Part shown: one piece after another, positions 24,019-32,659 of the stretch
Numbering within the stretch: the stretch's first letter is position 1
Layout of the letters: each line of letters starts with the position of its first letter
DNA from: JASJCP01 sp051155735
GTDB lineage: Bacteria > Cyanobacteriota > Cyanobacteriia > Cyanobacteriales > Xenococcaceae
Length of the DNA: 36,108 nucleotides
NCBI GenBank assembly: GCA_051155735.1
Contig: DAXETX010000300.1
Span: 1-36,108 of the forward strand
Direction: 5' to 3'
The notes under the pieces: model-generated
Seen by the model: the letters and a program-made list of their open reading frames with translations, nothing else
Told to the model about the DNA's origin: nothing
The model's database searches: none
Translations under genes and position numbers: made by a program

Positions 24019-25733
24019 AAACCCAAATCAGCTTTAGCAATTTCCGCAGCAGCAAAGACTATTTCATCGGTTTCCGCTTCCCAATCACAACAGCCAATTT
24101 CACTGTAAAATTGGCTATTGTAGGCGCGAGTTCTGACGACTACTGGCATCGGTACAGCATGACCCAAAACTAAAGCCTGTTGTTTAGAATCGAGTTTGGC
24201 TAAAACAGATCGCAAACCAGTCGCGCCAGAAACCCCTGTAAAAATCGCATCAATATCTTTTTCATCGTTTAACAGACAAGTAATTCTCGTACCGACTTGG
24301 GACATTACTTCATTATCGATTCCTGAAGGACGCTGATCTACCACTAACAAGGTGACAAAGTATTTGCGCATTTCTCTGGCGATCGTACCAAAGATAGTTT
24401 GATGGACAATACTAGAGTCAAGAAAACGATGCGCCTCTTCAATAGTAATTACTAATTGTCGCGGACGGTCTAGCGGATTTTTGGATTGTAAAAATCTGTC
24501 AGCTTTTTTGACATAGCTAGCGTGAATCCGTCGCGTGATCATATTAGTTGCCAACATATAAGAAAGCATATTAGATTGAGAACCAAACTCAATAATGATG
24601 TGCTTTCCTGCATCTAAAGACTGCAAAATCTGCTCGATATAGTTATGGGGACAGGCAGAACGAATATATTTAAGACTTTCCATCCGCAATAATTTGCGCT
24701 GCAATGCCATAATCGAGCCTTGGTGTCCCTGTTTCTCCTCGCAAAAAATCTTGATATCTTCATTAGTCATATTGAGTAACCGCAAGATCCAAGATTTGCC
24801 ATATTCATTACAAAGAATATTGGCATTATCCACAGCAGCATCAGAAAGCCCTAATTCTCTAGCGACTAATTTTAAATCTTCAATTTCAATTTGGTCATAG
24901 CTCAAATACATCTCTTGGGCATCTCTAACTCCCCGTCTTTTAGTCGATTCAGAATCGAGGGTATAAATTTCTACTTGTCCAGGAAATAGCTGTCGTAACC
25001 CCTTAACGGTACTAACTTGTTTCCCCTCTTGCATTGCTTCCCAACCGTATTCTGAATGCATATCAAACATCAAATTGACGGCTGCTTCTTTGCGAATAAT
25101 GCCAGAAATCAGCAAGCGAGTCAGAAAAGATTTACCAGTTCCCGATTTACCAAAAATTCCGTTACTCCGTTCGACAAAGCGGTCTAAATCAAGACAGATT
25201 GGAACTTCCATATCTAGAGGTTGACCGATCGCAAAATTGCGATGATATAAATCATCTTCCCAACCAAAAACTGAACGAAAATCCTGTTCTGTCGCTTCAT
25301 AAACCTGACTGAAGTGAGCAGGAATTGTTTTTACTGGTAACAGTTCTAATTCTGTAGGAGTGTCAATTCCTAATGTAGCCAACTGATTCTCAACTACTTC
25401 AGGAGCGAGTCTTTCTTTGCGCTCATCTTCAGTTGCAGTAGGAGTAAACATCAGCATTGGTGCAAGCTCAATTGTGCCATATGTCCCGCTTCCTGCTAAA
25501 ACATCCTGTAAAAAAGTGTCTTCCATTGCTGGCGGATTAGCTAAAATGCGATCGCTCGCTGCTCCTAAAGCCACATCTGTCAACAGACAAAAAAAGCGCG
25601 ATCTTTTACCTTGAACCACCAAAAACTTACCCACTCGCATATCTTCCACGGAGATATCAGGATGCAGTCTAACTTCTAATCCTTTAGTTAGCGAACCTTG
25701 AATTACCGAACCTAGAGGGATATGTGAATTCAT
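24015..25733 (-). CDS. HerA-like ATPase (DUF87 family)
   Basis: Hexameric FtsK/HerA-type ATPase, 572 residues. The N-terminus (GSVIQGSLTKGLEVRLHPDISVEDMRVGKFLVVQG) looks like the HAS-barrel of this family. Walker A is GKSGTGKS (195-202), followed by VNLMFDMHSEYGW. Walker B is LVITIEEAHRFLD with Glu432-Glu433. The downstream VVDQRPSGIDNEVMSQVGTRI matches the conserved motif with the arginine needed between subunits. HerA partners NurA nuclease in archaea and various nucleases in bacterial defence systems, but no nuclease gene adjoins it here, and homologs are common in cyanobacterial genomes as single genes. DNA translocation or pumping is inferred from the family; the exact job is unknown. 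Start is the ATG at 25733. Confidence 0.85.
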   Translation of the reverse strand: MNSHIPLGSVIQGSLTKGLEVRLHPDISVEDMRVGKFLVVQGKRSRFFCLLTDVALGAASDRILANPPAMEDTFLQDVLAGSGTYGTIELAPMLMFTPTATEDERKERLAPEVVENQLATLGIDTPTELELLPVKTIPAHFSQVYEATEQDFRSVFGWEDDLYHRNFAIGQPLDMEVPICLDLDRFVERSNGIFGKSGTGKSFLTRLLISGIIRKEAAVNLMFDMHSEYGWEAMQEGKQVSTVKGLRQLFPGQVEIYTLDSESTKRRGVRDAQEMYLSYDQIEIEDLKLVARELGLSDAAVDNANILCNEYGKSWILRLLNMTNEDIKIFCEEKQGHQGSIMALQRKLLRMESLKYIRSACPHNYIEQILQSLDAGKHIIIEFGSQSNMLSYMLATNMITRRIHASYVKKADRFLQSKNPLDRPRQLVITIEEAHRFLDSSIVHQTIFGTIAREMRKYFVTLLVVDQRPSGIDNEVMSQVGTRITCLLNDEKDIDAIFTGVSGATGLRSVLAKLDSKQQALVLGHAVPMPVVVRTRAYNSQFYSEIGCCDWEAETDEIVFAAAEIAKADLGF

Positions 25734-26018
25734 GAATATTTTTACACCAATTCTTAGATGGTCATTTAAACTTCAATCAAAACAATATTACTATTCTCTT
25801 GAAAGATATATTCTAGACAGATAAATTATTTTTTGAACTAAAGTCTGAGTTTTTTTCGCTCACTGTATATTTATGTAAGTGTTAATAGGTAAGCATTCAA
25901 GCTATACCTATCTATATGTAACTACTAAAGATTCTTATTAGGAAATACAATTACACCGATTGTTTATTTTAAGAGGACATCTGAAAAGTAGTTTTTTTAC
26001 AATCTGATTCTCGCAACT

Positions 26019-26061
26019 TTGGGGGGGGAGCAGCATAGAAAGTCCCCCAAACTTGGGGGGA
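26019..26061. repeat. G-run palindromic repeat
   Basis: TCCCCCAA (26043-26050) and TTGGGGGGA (26053-26061) form a palindrome around AC. An earlier TTGGGGGGGG run (26019-26028) could pair with the same C-run, giving two alternative hairpins. Sequences of this kind (CCCCCAA..TTGGGGG followed by ATTTAG) recur in cyanobacterial intergenic DNA, from general knowledge. Confidence 0.65.
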
Positions 26062-26129
26062 TTTAGAGGGCATTAGCATAACAAATGAGACTTCTCATCC
26101 CGTTTCTCTTTAAATCTGCTACAGATGAG

Positions 26130-26169
26130 GTGACACGGTGACTCGGAGACAGAGAGACGCGGAGATCGA
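26130..26169. repeat. Degenerate 8-base tandem array
   Basis: Five consecutive octamers: GTGACACG, GTGACTCG, GAGACAGA, GAGACGCG, GAGATCGA. All share the GNGAN framework. The type (ACACGG/GACGCGGAG strings) is familiar from other cyanobacterial genomes. GC content is well above the flanking DNA. Confidence 0.7.
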
Positions 26170-26334
26170 TGTGTAGCGTTATTTTAGGGAATTGGGATCA
26201 GACAACCTCTAAATTTTAGATTTTAGATTGTCTCCTTCTTATCTTTAGCTTTAAATCAAAGCGATTTTTTTGACATTGATCTGGGTAAATATTACTGTAC
26301 TAATATTGAGCAAATTAAAAGCGGGTAATTTCCT

Positions 26335-27528
26335 GTGAGCAAGGATATTGGCAAAATTCTGTTGGCTAAAACTGACACCATAGTTGAAAGCTGGATTGAC
26401 TCGATTCAGCAAGATATTAATATAGAAAGTTCTAAGGGTTTGGCATATAAATCAGTACGGAACAGCATTCCTCTAATTATAGAAGCTCTTGCGACTTTGC
26501 TTTCCCAATCTTTACCAGATCGAGAGCAAAAGCTTAAAAGTAATAGTTGGGAACACGGAATTGTCAGAGCCGAACAAGGTTATGATGTTTCTGAGATTGT
26601 GCGAGAGTATGGTTTATTACGCAAAATTATTTTTACTGTCTTAAAGCCAGATTTGCTTGCTAGTTCTGGCGAGGAAATATTGCAAATAATCGAGCTTATT
26701 GATTCGATAATAGATCGCGTCGTTACTTTATCTTTAGAAACATATGTTGAAACGCGATTACAAGAACTCGAACAGTTACAGAGTCAACTATTGCTGACTA
26801 ACCAAGAATTGAATCGTCTAGTAGCGATGCAAAAAGAAGAGGTTTCTTATCTAGTACACGAATTAAAAACGCCTCTTAACTCGATAATGGGTTTTTCTAG
26901 CCTCCTATTGCAACAACAGCAAAAAGTTACCCAAGAAAAAGATACTGCTTTAAGTCTGCAATTTATCGAAAGGCTAATTAGCAACAGTAGGCAACTACTA
27001 CGTTTAATTAATAATATTCTCGAAATTTCTCGCTATGAATCAGGAAACATACAGCTAAATCCAGAATCAACAGATGTTTGTTCTCTAATTCAAGGAGTGA
27101 TTCAAACTTTAAAACCTGCTGCTGGACAAAAAGACCTAAAAATAACCTTAAACTGCAACTGCACTACAGCACAAATCATTACTGACACTTTAAGACTACA
27201 GCAAATTATTACTAATCTGGTGAGCAATGCGATTCGCTATACTGAAACGGGAGTTATTACGGTAACTTGTCAAACTAATAATCTCGATCAATGGTCACTG
27301 ATTGTTGCCGATACAGGAATTGGCATGAGTCTAGAGGCTCAGAAACAAGTTTTTCAACCTTACTACCAAGTCAACGTCGAAGATAGCTATTCCAAGGGGA
27401 GTACTGGTTTGGGACTAGCTATCGTCGCTAAGTTAGTTCAACTGCTACAGGGAAAAATAGATTTAGTCTCGAAACCTGATGAAGGTTCTACTTTTACTCT
27501 GACTTTTCCGATTATTTTGTCAGCTTAG
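26335..27528 (+). CDS. Histidine kinase with N-terminal RsbRD_N-like sensor domain
   Basis: Soluble histidine kinase of 397 residues. Residues of about 5-140 are all-helical and resemble the RsbRD_N (RsbT co-antagonist N-terminal) sensor domain: ILLAKTDTIVESWIDSI, then HGIVRAEQGYDVSEIVREYGLLRKII. A short coiled coil (about 140-168) leads to HisKA with His175 in YLVHELKTPLNSIMGFSSLL. The HATPase domain has NLVSNAIRYT, DTGIGM and GSTGLGLAIV. There is no membrane helix or receiver, so it must act on a separate partner, not seen here. Translation starts at GTG 26335, because no in-frame ATG precedes the conserved domain and upstream sequence is closed. No strong ribosome-binding site. Its stop lies 3 bases from the end of the convergent RES toxin gene. 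Confidence 0.9.
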   Translation: MSKDIGKILLAKTDTIVESWIDSIQQDINIESSKGLAYKSVRNSIPLIIEALATLLSQSLPDREQKLKSNSWEHGIVRAEQGYDVSEIVREYGLLRKIIFTVLKPDLLASSGEEILQIIELIDSIIDRVVTLSLETYVETRLQELEQLQSQLLLTNQELNRLVAMQKEEVSYLVHELKTPLNSIMGFSSLLLQQQQKVTQEKDTALSLQFIERLISNSRQLLRLINNILEISRYESGNIQLNPESTDVCSLIQGVIQTLKPAAGQKDLKITLNCNCTTAQIITDTLRLQQIITNLVSNAIRYTETGVITVTCQTNNLDQWSLIVADTGIGMSLEAQKQVFQPYYQVNVEDSYSKGSTGLGLAIVAKLVQLLQGKIDLVSKPDEGSTFTLTFPIILSA

Positions 27529-27531
27529 GGT

Positions 27532-28068
27532 TCAAATTTCTAAATTAAAATAGCCATAATCTTCAACTTGTGGGAGAAATTCTAGTGGTTTGTCCATTGG
27601 CAATTTTTCTAGAAAAACGACTAATACCCATTTGTCCATTTGATCGAGAAATACCATTGATGGCACAAAAATTGCTTCTACCATTGTCGTTTGGCGAACA
27701 AACTGGGCAGTAGCTCTGGCAATCTTTTGATCGAGAAAACAATTGGGAGCATCGGTTAGAGATAGTTTTTGCCAGCAAAGGCGATCGCACAAATTAAGAG
27801 TATGATTTAGCTTGACTCTCATCTGATAAACTTTCCGGCATTTAGTCTTAACTGCTAACTTTTTGGCGCGATCGAGTTTAAAATGACGCGACCATTCCCC
27901 TGCTGCTACGTCTATACTACCTGCTAAATAGAGTGTTTGCTCTCCTTGGATATTCCAACGATTGTTGGCTGCTAATCCCGTGTAACTAAAATCATAAACA
28001 TCATAATTTCCGTCAGGAAGATGTCGATAGGCTTCTCCTGACCAAGGTTTAACCAAATATGAGAGCAT
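27532..28068 (-). CDS. RES-domain toxin (NAD+ phosphorylase family)
   Basis: Toxin of a type II Xre-RES pair, 178 residues. RES toxins degrade NAD+ with phosphate. The N-terminal part (WSGEAYRHLPDG, GLAANNRWNIQGEQTLYLAGSIDVAAGEWSRHF) holds the conserved arginines (Arg15, Arg37), Tyr47 and Glu58. The serine of the family name is probably Ser137 in FVPSMVFLDQ. No membrane segment. It lies 3 bases downstream of its antitoxin, with translational coupling likely. All key residues appear present, so it may be active; homologous pairs are normally autoregulated by the antitoxin HTH. The C-terminal 40 residues (KWVLVVFLEKLPMDKPLEF) are less conserved. An unrelated kinase gene is convergent with it. 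Confidence 0.85.
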   Translation of the reverse strand: MLSYLVKPWSGEAYRHLPDGNYDVYDFSYTGLAANNRWNIQGEQTLYLAGSIDVAAGEWSRHFKLDRAKKLAVKTKCRKVYQMRVKLNHTLNLCDRLCWQKLSLTDAPNCFLDQKIARATAQFVRQTTMVEAIFVPSMVFLDQMDKWVLVVFLEKLPMDKPLEFLPQVEDYGYFNLEI

Positions 28069-28071
28069 AAA

Positions 28072-28410
28072 TTAGTAGCCTAATCCCTCATAGTCAGCAG
28101 CTAATGCAGCAATTACTCGGTCGTACTCTCCTAAAGAGATCATGTCATAGGCTGTATGCCCATCAAATTCTTTTAGAGGCGTAAAGATAAATTCTTTTAC
28201 CCCTTCTGGCGGATAAACTTTCTGAGCTAGAGTAGCGATTTGTTTGAGTTTGGCTAAATATTTTTTGGCTTTACTACTAGGAGAAGCATCGGTATTTTCC
28301 CATCGCCACAAAGTCTTGCAACTAACGTGCAGTAAATGGCTCATGCGCTCCTGAGACAGATCGAGTTGCTGTCTAATAGTTAGAGGATTTAATTCGCTAC
28401 TGATAACCAT
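28072..28410 (-). CDS. Xre/ParS-type antitoxin with DUF2384 (MbcA/ParS/Xre) domain
   Basis: Antitoxin partner of the downstream RES toxin, 112 residues. An N-terminal helix-turn-helix (IRQQLDLSQERMSHLLHVSCKTLWRWENTDASPS) would bind the operon promoter. The C-terminal toxin-binding domain shows YPPEGVKEFIFTPLKEFDGHTAYDMISLGEYDRVIAAL, typical of the MbcA/ParS/Xre antitoxin family. The gene is shorter than many Xre antitoxins (often about 130-150 residues) but appears complete. ATG at 28410. Its promoter must lie in the 120 bases between it and the FAD oxidoreductase stop. Confidence 0.88.
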   Translation of the reverse strand: MVISSELNPLTIRQQLDLSQERMSHLLHVSCKTLWRWENTDASPSSKAKKYLAKLKQIATLAQKVYPPEGVKEFIFTPLKEFDGHTAYDMISLGEYDRVIAALAADYEGLGY

Positions 28411-28530
28411 TGGTTTTTTTATTTATTAAGCAGTGTGTTCTTATCTTACTCAAAAGATACCGTCATTTGTCCAGACACAAATAAATGTAATTAATTCACA
28501 CTAGAGGCAAAAAATAAGCACGAGAATTGC

Positions 28531-30300
28531 TTAAATAATTTTTTCAACGATTAGCCAATAACCAGCAGTGTTGATTCTACCCAAGACGGAGATTGGTTGA
28601 TTGTGAGGATAATCTAGTAGTTGCTGGTTGACTGTAGCGTGGAGAGTGATTAACTGATAAGTCTTTCTTTGAAAGAGAAAATGCTTGAGAACTATACTGT
28701 AGTTTTGCGCTCCATAATGACGGAATTTGCCTTGATAAACCTGATTTTTCGCAGTAGTTATATCTTCTAGATCATCACCAGGAAAGTTACCATCCACAGG
28801 ATAGTTTTCAGGATGTTCTAGATAGTATTGCTGCCAATCAAGCCATTGGGGATGATTGGGAGATAGATTAAATAGAGGAATTACCGCTGATGGTGCAATC
28901 GGATCGCTTAGTAAGGCTTGTTGCAAAACTCTAACGTCTAGTTCTCGCGGTTGACAAGCAGACTCGATGCATAACGCAGCAGCCATACCCGCAGCTTGTC
29001 CGATATTCATTACTACAGGTTGCAAGCGCGTACTACCATTAGCAATATGGGAAACTGAAATATTTTTTTCACAGACTAAGAGTCCATCAACAGTTTGAGG
29101 AATAATTGCCTCATAAGGAATCGTAAAAGGTGTTCCTGTCCATCTGCCACCCCATTGTAGTGATTTTGGCTGTAAAGGAAACTTCATTCCTGGATAGTGA
29201 TGATCGTTAGCATAATTACCAATGGCGATCGCCTGTACTTGACCTGCTTCATTGACTGGTAAGGAAGCAACACAGCCGTTTTCTTGGGGTAAAATATCTG
29301 GTTCGGTAAGAGTAACTTTGCCAATTAGTCGTCTGCTTTCGCGATAATAAGGATGAAGTGCCAAACCGGCATTTATCTGACTGTCTGGCTGGGGAAAAAT
29401 AGCTGAAGCCAAACTATAACGTTGTCCTAATTGGGACTGAATATAAGCAGCAAAACTATAACTATGGTGATAAGCTTCGGCGAGAAATTCTTTTCTACTA
29501 GTTTCTGATGCTACTAAACGGTCTAATCCTACCCCATAATCATTACCCGCAATGGGCCAATTAATCATATAAAGATTTTCGGTTAGTTTGCCATATCGCA
29601 AAAATTTTTCTGCACCATATTGCTGCCAAGCACCAGCAAATATTGTGCTGTTTAATTCTGCAACACTAGAGTTATTAGTCTGACTCGCTGAAGTTTCTCG
29701 ATCTTGGAGTAAAAAAATCCAAGTAGGTGCTTGTACAGGATATTTCCGAATTAACTCTTGTGGGTTCGAGTCTGCCAAACTGGGTTCATTAAATTCTGAA
29801 GCAGATTCCCAACCCCAACGATAGGGAAGATCAGCTAAAGCTAGCAAATCGCCTAATTCTGTGCTGTCAAGCGTTATTTTCGCTTTTATTGTTAAATTAC
29901 GCGAAAAACTTACTTCGATAATGCGATCGCCTTCTTTAGTTACCGCCAGAGGTTGATATCCTTGCAACCATAACAAATTAGGTAGCTGTTTTACCCAGTC
30001 AGCAAAAATCGCTGCACCACAATGGGGATGATAAGTAAATAAACTCACCCAAGCATTGTCTAACCCCGTACTTTGTCTAGTTGCTAACTCGGCTAAATAA
30101 GCACCCCATAATCCAGTTTGCCACGACCGTAACTCATTGCCATCAGGCGCACATACTCCCGCAGCAGTCAGCATTCCTCCCAACCAAGAAAATTCCGTGG
30201 CTAAAATGGTTTTGACTCCACGTCGCGATGCTTGAATGGCTGCTGCTACACCGCCAGTACTTCCGCCAACAACTAAAACATCTGTGGTAAGAGTTTCCAT
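28531..30300 (-). CDS. FAD-dependent oxidoreductase (FAD_oxidored family)
   Basis: Flavoprotein of 589 residues whose N-terminus (DVLVVGGSTGGVAAAIQASRRGVKTILATEFSWLGGMLTAAGV) is a Rossmann dinucleotide-binding motif of the FAD_oxidored type (the family containing xanthan-lyase-like proteins). The motif SSVAELNSTIFAGAWQQYG and the C-terminal AIPYEAIIPQTVDGLLVCEKNISVSHIANGSTRLQPVVMNIGQAAGMAAALC are typical, the latter closing the FAD site. No signal peptide is seen. Substrate is unknown; I cannot choose between dehydrogenase and other roles. It starts 22 bases from the divergent membrane kinase start, so their promoters must overlap the coding regions. Confidence 0.85.
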   Translation of the reverse strand: METLTTDVLVVGGSTGGVAAAIQASRRGVKTILATEFSWLGGMLTAAGVCAPDGNELRSWQTGLWGAYLAELATRQSTGLDNAWVSLFTYHPHCGAAIFADWVKQLPNLLWLQGYQPLAVTKEGDRIIEVSFSRNLTIKAKITLDSTELGDLLALADLPYRWGWESASEFNEPSLADSNPQELIRKYPVQAPTWIFLLQDRETSASQTNNSSVAELNSTIFAGAWQQYGAEKFLRYGKLTENLYMINWPIAGNDYGVGLDRLVASETSRKEFLAEAYHHSYSFAAYIQSQLGQRYSLASAIFPQPDSQINAGLALHPYYRESRRLIGKVTLTEPDILPQENGCVASLPVNEAGQVQAIAIGNYANDHHYPGMKFPLQPKSLQWGGRWTGTPFTIPYEAIIPQTVDGLLVCEKNISVSHIANGSTRLQPVVMNIGQAAGMAAALCIESACQPRELDVRVLQQALLSDPIAPSAVIPLFNLSPNHPQWLDWQQYYLEHPENYPVDGNFPGDDLEDITTAKNQVYQGKFRHYGAQNYSIVLKHFLFQRKTYQLITLHATVNQQLLDYPHNQPISVLGRINTAGYWLIVEKII

Positions 30301-30322
30301 GAACTAACTTAGATCAAATTAT

Positions 30323-32140
30323 ATGTTAAAGCAACTTAAATTGCGTCAAAAATACAACAACAGTATTGCCTTTCGCTATCTGAGTATAGCGGGTATTTGT
30401 TTAGTAGTTCTGCAATTAATATTTGGCGTCACTTTTAGTTATCTTATTTATCAACAAAAACTCAAAAGCTTAGAAGAAAAAGTTCAGGCTAAATTGAAAC
30501 TTTTGAGTGCAATAGCTCCCGATATGATGCTGCGTTCTGATACTATTGGGTTAAAAAATTTATTGCAAACTAATAATAATGACAGAGAGATTATTTATGG
30601 TTTAATTACCGATAAAAATTCTCAGATTGTTACTCAAGCTATCGCTGTAGATAAACCCATAGTTAGCGGTCTAAAAATAACAACAAATTTACCCAAAAAC
30701 TTTTCTCAAGAAGTTAAACTTCTTTCCGCTTTAAAAAAGCATAAATCAATACTCGAAGCAAGTCAGACAATTAGTTTAGGAAACACTGATTTAGGAACAA
30801 TTAAACTCGGTTATTCTTTAAAAAGTGCAAGGCAAGAATTAATTAGAGTTAGTTTATATAATTTATATAGTGTGATTCTGATTAGTAGCTTATTTATTGG
30901 TTTAACTAAAATTATTTTTCAGCGACAAATTATTAATCCTATCCATAAATTACAACAATTAGCACAGGCGATCGCAGCAGGAAAACTTGATGCTAGAGTA
31001 GTAGTAGAACGAGACGATGAACTTGGGAAATTGAGTGTAGCACTCAACAGTATGATGCTACAAATACAGCATAGTTTGAAGAATTTAGAAAAAGCGATTG
31101 ATAATGCTTTAATTGCTGAAAAAGCTAAAAACAAATTCATGGCAAAAATGAGTCACGAATTACGAACACCTCTTAATGGGATTATTGGCTTTACTCAAAT
31201 TATGCAGCAAGAACCTACTACTACCGTAGAACAACAAGAAACCCTCGATATTATTGAGCAAAATAGTCTGCATTTATTAAACCTAATTAATGATGTTTTA
31301 GAAATAACTCATATCGAAGCTGGTGAAACTGCAATTAAGCAAAATAGCTTTGATTTATACAATCTTTTACAATCTCTCAAACAAATGTTTACTTTCAAAG
31401 CTCAAGCTAAAAATATAGAATTATCTTTTAAAATTGTTAGTGGTGTACCTCAGTATATCGAAAGCGATGAAGAAAAGCTACGACAAATATTATATAATTT
31501 ATTAGACAACAGTATTAAATTTACCGAGACTGGAAAAGTTAGTTTAATAGTAAAATCTCAATCCAACACTCAAACTGATTTTGTGCGTAACTTATATTTC
31601 AAAATTACCGATACAGGAAAAGGTATATCTTCAACCGAAATTGATCGCTTATTTGTTGCTTTTGCTCAAACTGAAACAGGAGAAACCCCTAATCAAGGAA
31701 TTGGTTTGGGATTACCAATTACTCGTCAGTTGATTCAACTAATGGGGGGAGATATTTCTCTTAAATCAAAAGTTAATCAAGGAACAGTTGTGCGTTTTTA
31801 TCTCCCTGTTGCGGAAGCCGATGTTAGTAAAATTAGCTTTCAGAAATATTGTGCCACTGATTCCCAATCTCTAGAAGGAGATTCGATAGATTCTAAGTTT
31901 TTTTGTCAGCCTGATTCTAGTTATCAATTAGCTGCTGAAAAATTAGCAACTATGCCACAAAAATGGTTATTACAATTACAAGATGCTACTACTAAGATTG
32001 ATAACGAACTTATGTTAGAGCTTTTGGCAGAAGTTGCTGAGGAACACCAGATATTAAGCCAAGCAATTATTAATTTAATTGATAATTTCCGCTATGACGA
32101 TTTACTAAAATTGATTGCGAAAACTTTAAACCAGAAATAA
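30323..32140 (+). CDS. Membrane-bound HAMP histidine kinase with C-terminal helical module
   Basis: Sensor histidine kinase of 605 residues. Membrane helices at about 20-42 and 184-200 frame a periplasmic sensor region (about 45-183), followed by HAMP (NPIHKLQQLAQAIAAGKLDARV, to about 255), a coiled coil and HisKA with His278 in MSHELRTPLNGIIGF. HATPase motifs are NLLDNSIKFTE, DTGKGIS and GIGLGLPITRQLIQLMGG. After about residue 496 comes an extension of some 108 residues, whose last part (LATMPQKWLLQLQDATTKIDNELMLELLAE to FRYDDLLKLI) resembles the small helical module usually found after a receiver in cyanobacterial hybrid kinases, but the receiver is absent. Start at ATG 30323, 22 bases from the divergent oxidoreductase gene, with no evident ribosome-binding site. 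Confidence 0.9.
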   Translation: MLKQLKLRQKYNNSIAFRYLSIAGICLVVLQLIFGVTFSYLIYQQKLKSLEEKVQAKLKLLSAIAPDMMLRSDTIGLKNLLQTNNNDREIIYGLITDKNSQIVTQAIAVDKPIVSGLKITTNLPKNFSQEVKLLSALKKHKSILEASQTISLGNTDLGTIKLGYSLKSARQELIRVSLYNLYSVILISSLFIGLTKIIFQRQIINPIHKLQQLAQAIAAGKLDARVVVERDDELGKLSVALNSMMLQIQHSLKNLEKAIDNALIAEKAKNKFMAKMSHELRTPLNGIIGFTQIMQQEPTTTVEQQETLDIIEQNSLHLLNLINDVLEITHIEAGETAIKQNSFDLYNLLQSLKQMFTFKAQAKNIELSFKIVSGVPQYIESDEEKLRQILYNLLDNSIKFTETGKVSLIVKSQSNTQTDFVRNLYFKITDTGKGISSTEIDRLFVAFAQTETGETPNQGIGLGLPITRQLIQLMGGDISLKSKVNQGTVVRFYLPVAEADVSKISFQKYCATDSQSLEGDSIDSKFFCQPDSSYQLAAEKLATMPQKWLLQLQDATTKIDNELMLELLAEVAEEHQILSQAIINLIDNFRYDDLLKLIAKTLNQK

Positions 32141-32150
32141 GTGATAGGAA

Positions 32151-32181
32151 CAGTAATCAGGAAACAGTAATCAGGAAACAG
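32151..32181. repeat. 14-base tandem repeat between kinase and zur
   Basis: CAGTAATCAGGAAA occurs twice in tandem (32151-32164 and 32165-32178) followed by a partial CAG. It runs into the last codons of zur (stop at 32171-32173), so the C-terminus of that protein may be set by this repeat. Confidence 0.75.
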
Positions 32182-32557
32182 GTTGACAGCGATCGCATAA
32201 GCCAAAAAACTCCAAGGTGTGATAAAAAACTTTGAATTTGTGAGACTGTTCTAGTTGTTTTTCTAGTTCATGAACAGGACACTGTTCTATCGGAATCGAA
32301 ACATGACAATTAATACAAGTTAAATGATGGCGATCGCGACTAATGGAGCTATATACTGATTCTCCATTAGGTAAAATTCTTACCTGAACTTCTCCCTGTA
32401 GTTTCAAAGCTTCTAGGGAACGATAAACAGTAGCTAGACCCATATTATAGTCGCTATTTTTTAGCTCAATATAAAGTTCTTGAGCGGAAATCGCTTTTTT
32501 TAAACTTTGTAAGATTTTTAATACTTTTTCTTGAGAACGAGTACGCTGAGCTTTCAT
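32171..32557 (-). CDS. zur: Fur-family metalloregulator, Zur (FurB) type
   Basis: DNA-binding repressor of 128 residues that most likely senses zinc. An N-terminal winged helix (KAQRTRSQEKVLKILQSLKKAISAQELYIEL, then GLATVYRSLEALKLQGEVQVR) precedes the dimerisation domain (HHLTCINCHVSIPIEQCPVHELEKQLEQSHKFKVFYHTLEFFGLCDRC). The CxxC pairs (CINC and CDRC) would hold the structural zinc. Close resemblance to cyanobacterial FurB/Zur, in particular the HKFK(V/I)FYHTLEFFGLC end, sets it apart from FurA and PerR. It is divergent from purS with about 100 bases between starts. I saw no clear Zur palindrome in that gap. Confidence 0.85.
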   Translation of the reverse strand: MKAQRTRSQEKVLKILQSLKKAISAQELYIELKNSDYNMGLATVYRSLEALKLQGEVQVRILPNGESVYSSISRDRHHLTCINCHVSIPIEQCPVHELEKQLEQSHKFKVFYHTLEFFGLCDRCQPVS

Positions 32558-32659
32558 CAGTAAGTTTTGGGGATTAATTATGTCTAATTCTAAGCTAAAC
32601 TAATTGGGTTGGTTTTCTTAACCCTCGACAATTTGAGACTGCGATGCCTGAAAAAGTAT

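Larger units (their letters stand above)
25734..26334. other. Intergenic region rich in dispersed repeats
   Basis: 601 bases between the HerA-like gene (minus) and a histidine kinase gene (plus). The first 250 bases are AT-rich with no recognised signal. From 26016 to 26170 it holds a G-run palindrome and an array of 8-base units (both listed separately), which belong to types scattered through cyanobacterial genomes. The remaining bases up to the kinase GTG are plain AT-rich DNA. Confidence 0.6.

Noticed and set aside
24015..25733. HerA as part of an antiphage defence operon
   Set aside because: No NurA, Sir2, DUF4297 or other nuclease gene adjoins it, and neighbours are convergent or separated by 600 bases of repeats.
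32609..32659. Longer purS start
   Set aside because: The upstream 17 codons do not resemble PurS, whereas the ATG at 32660 begins the conserved sequence at normal family length.
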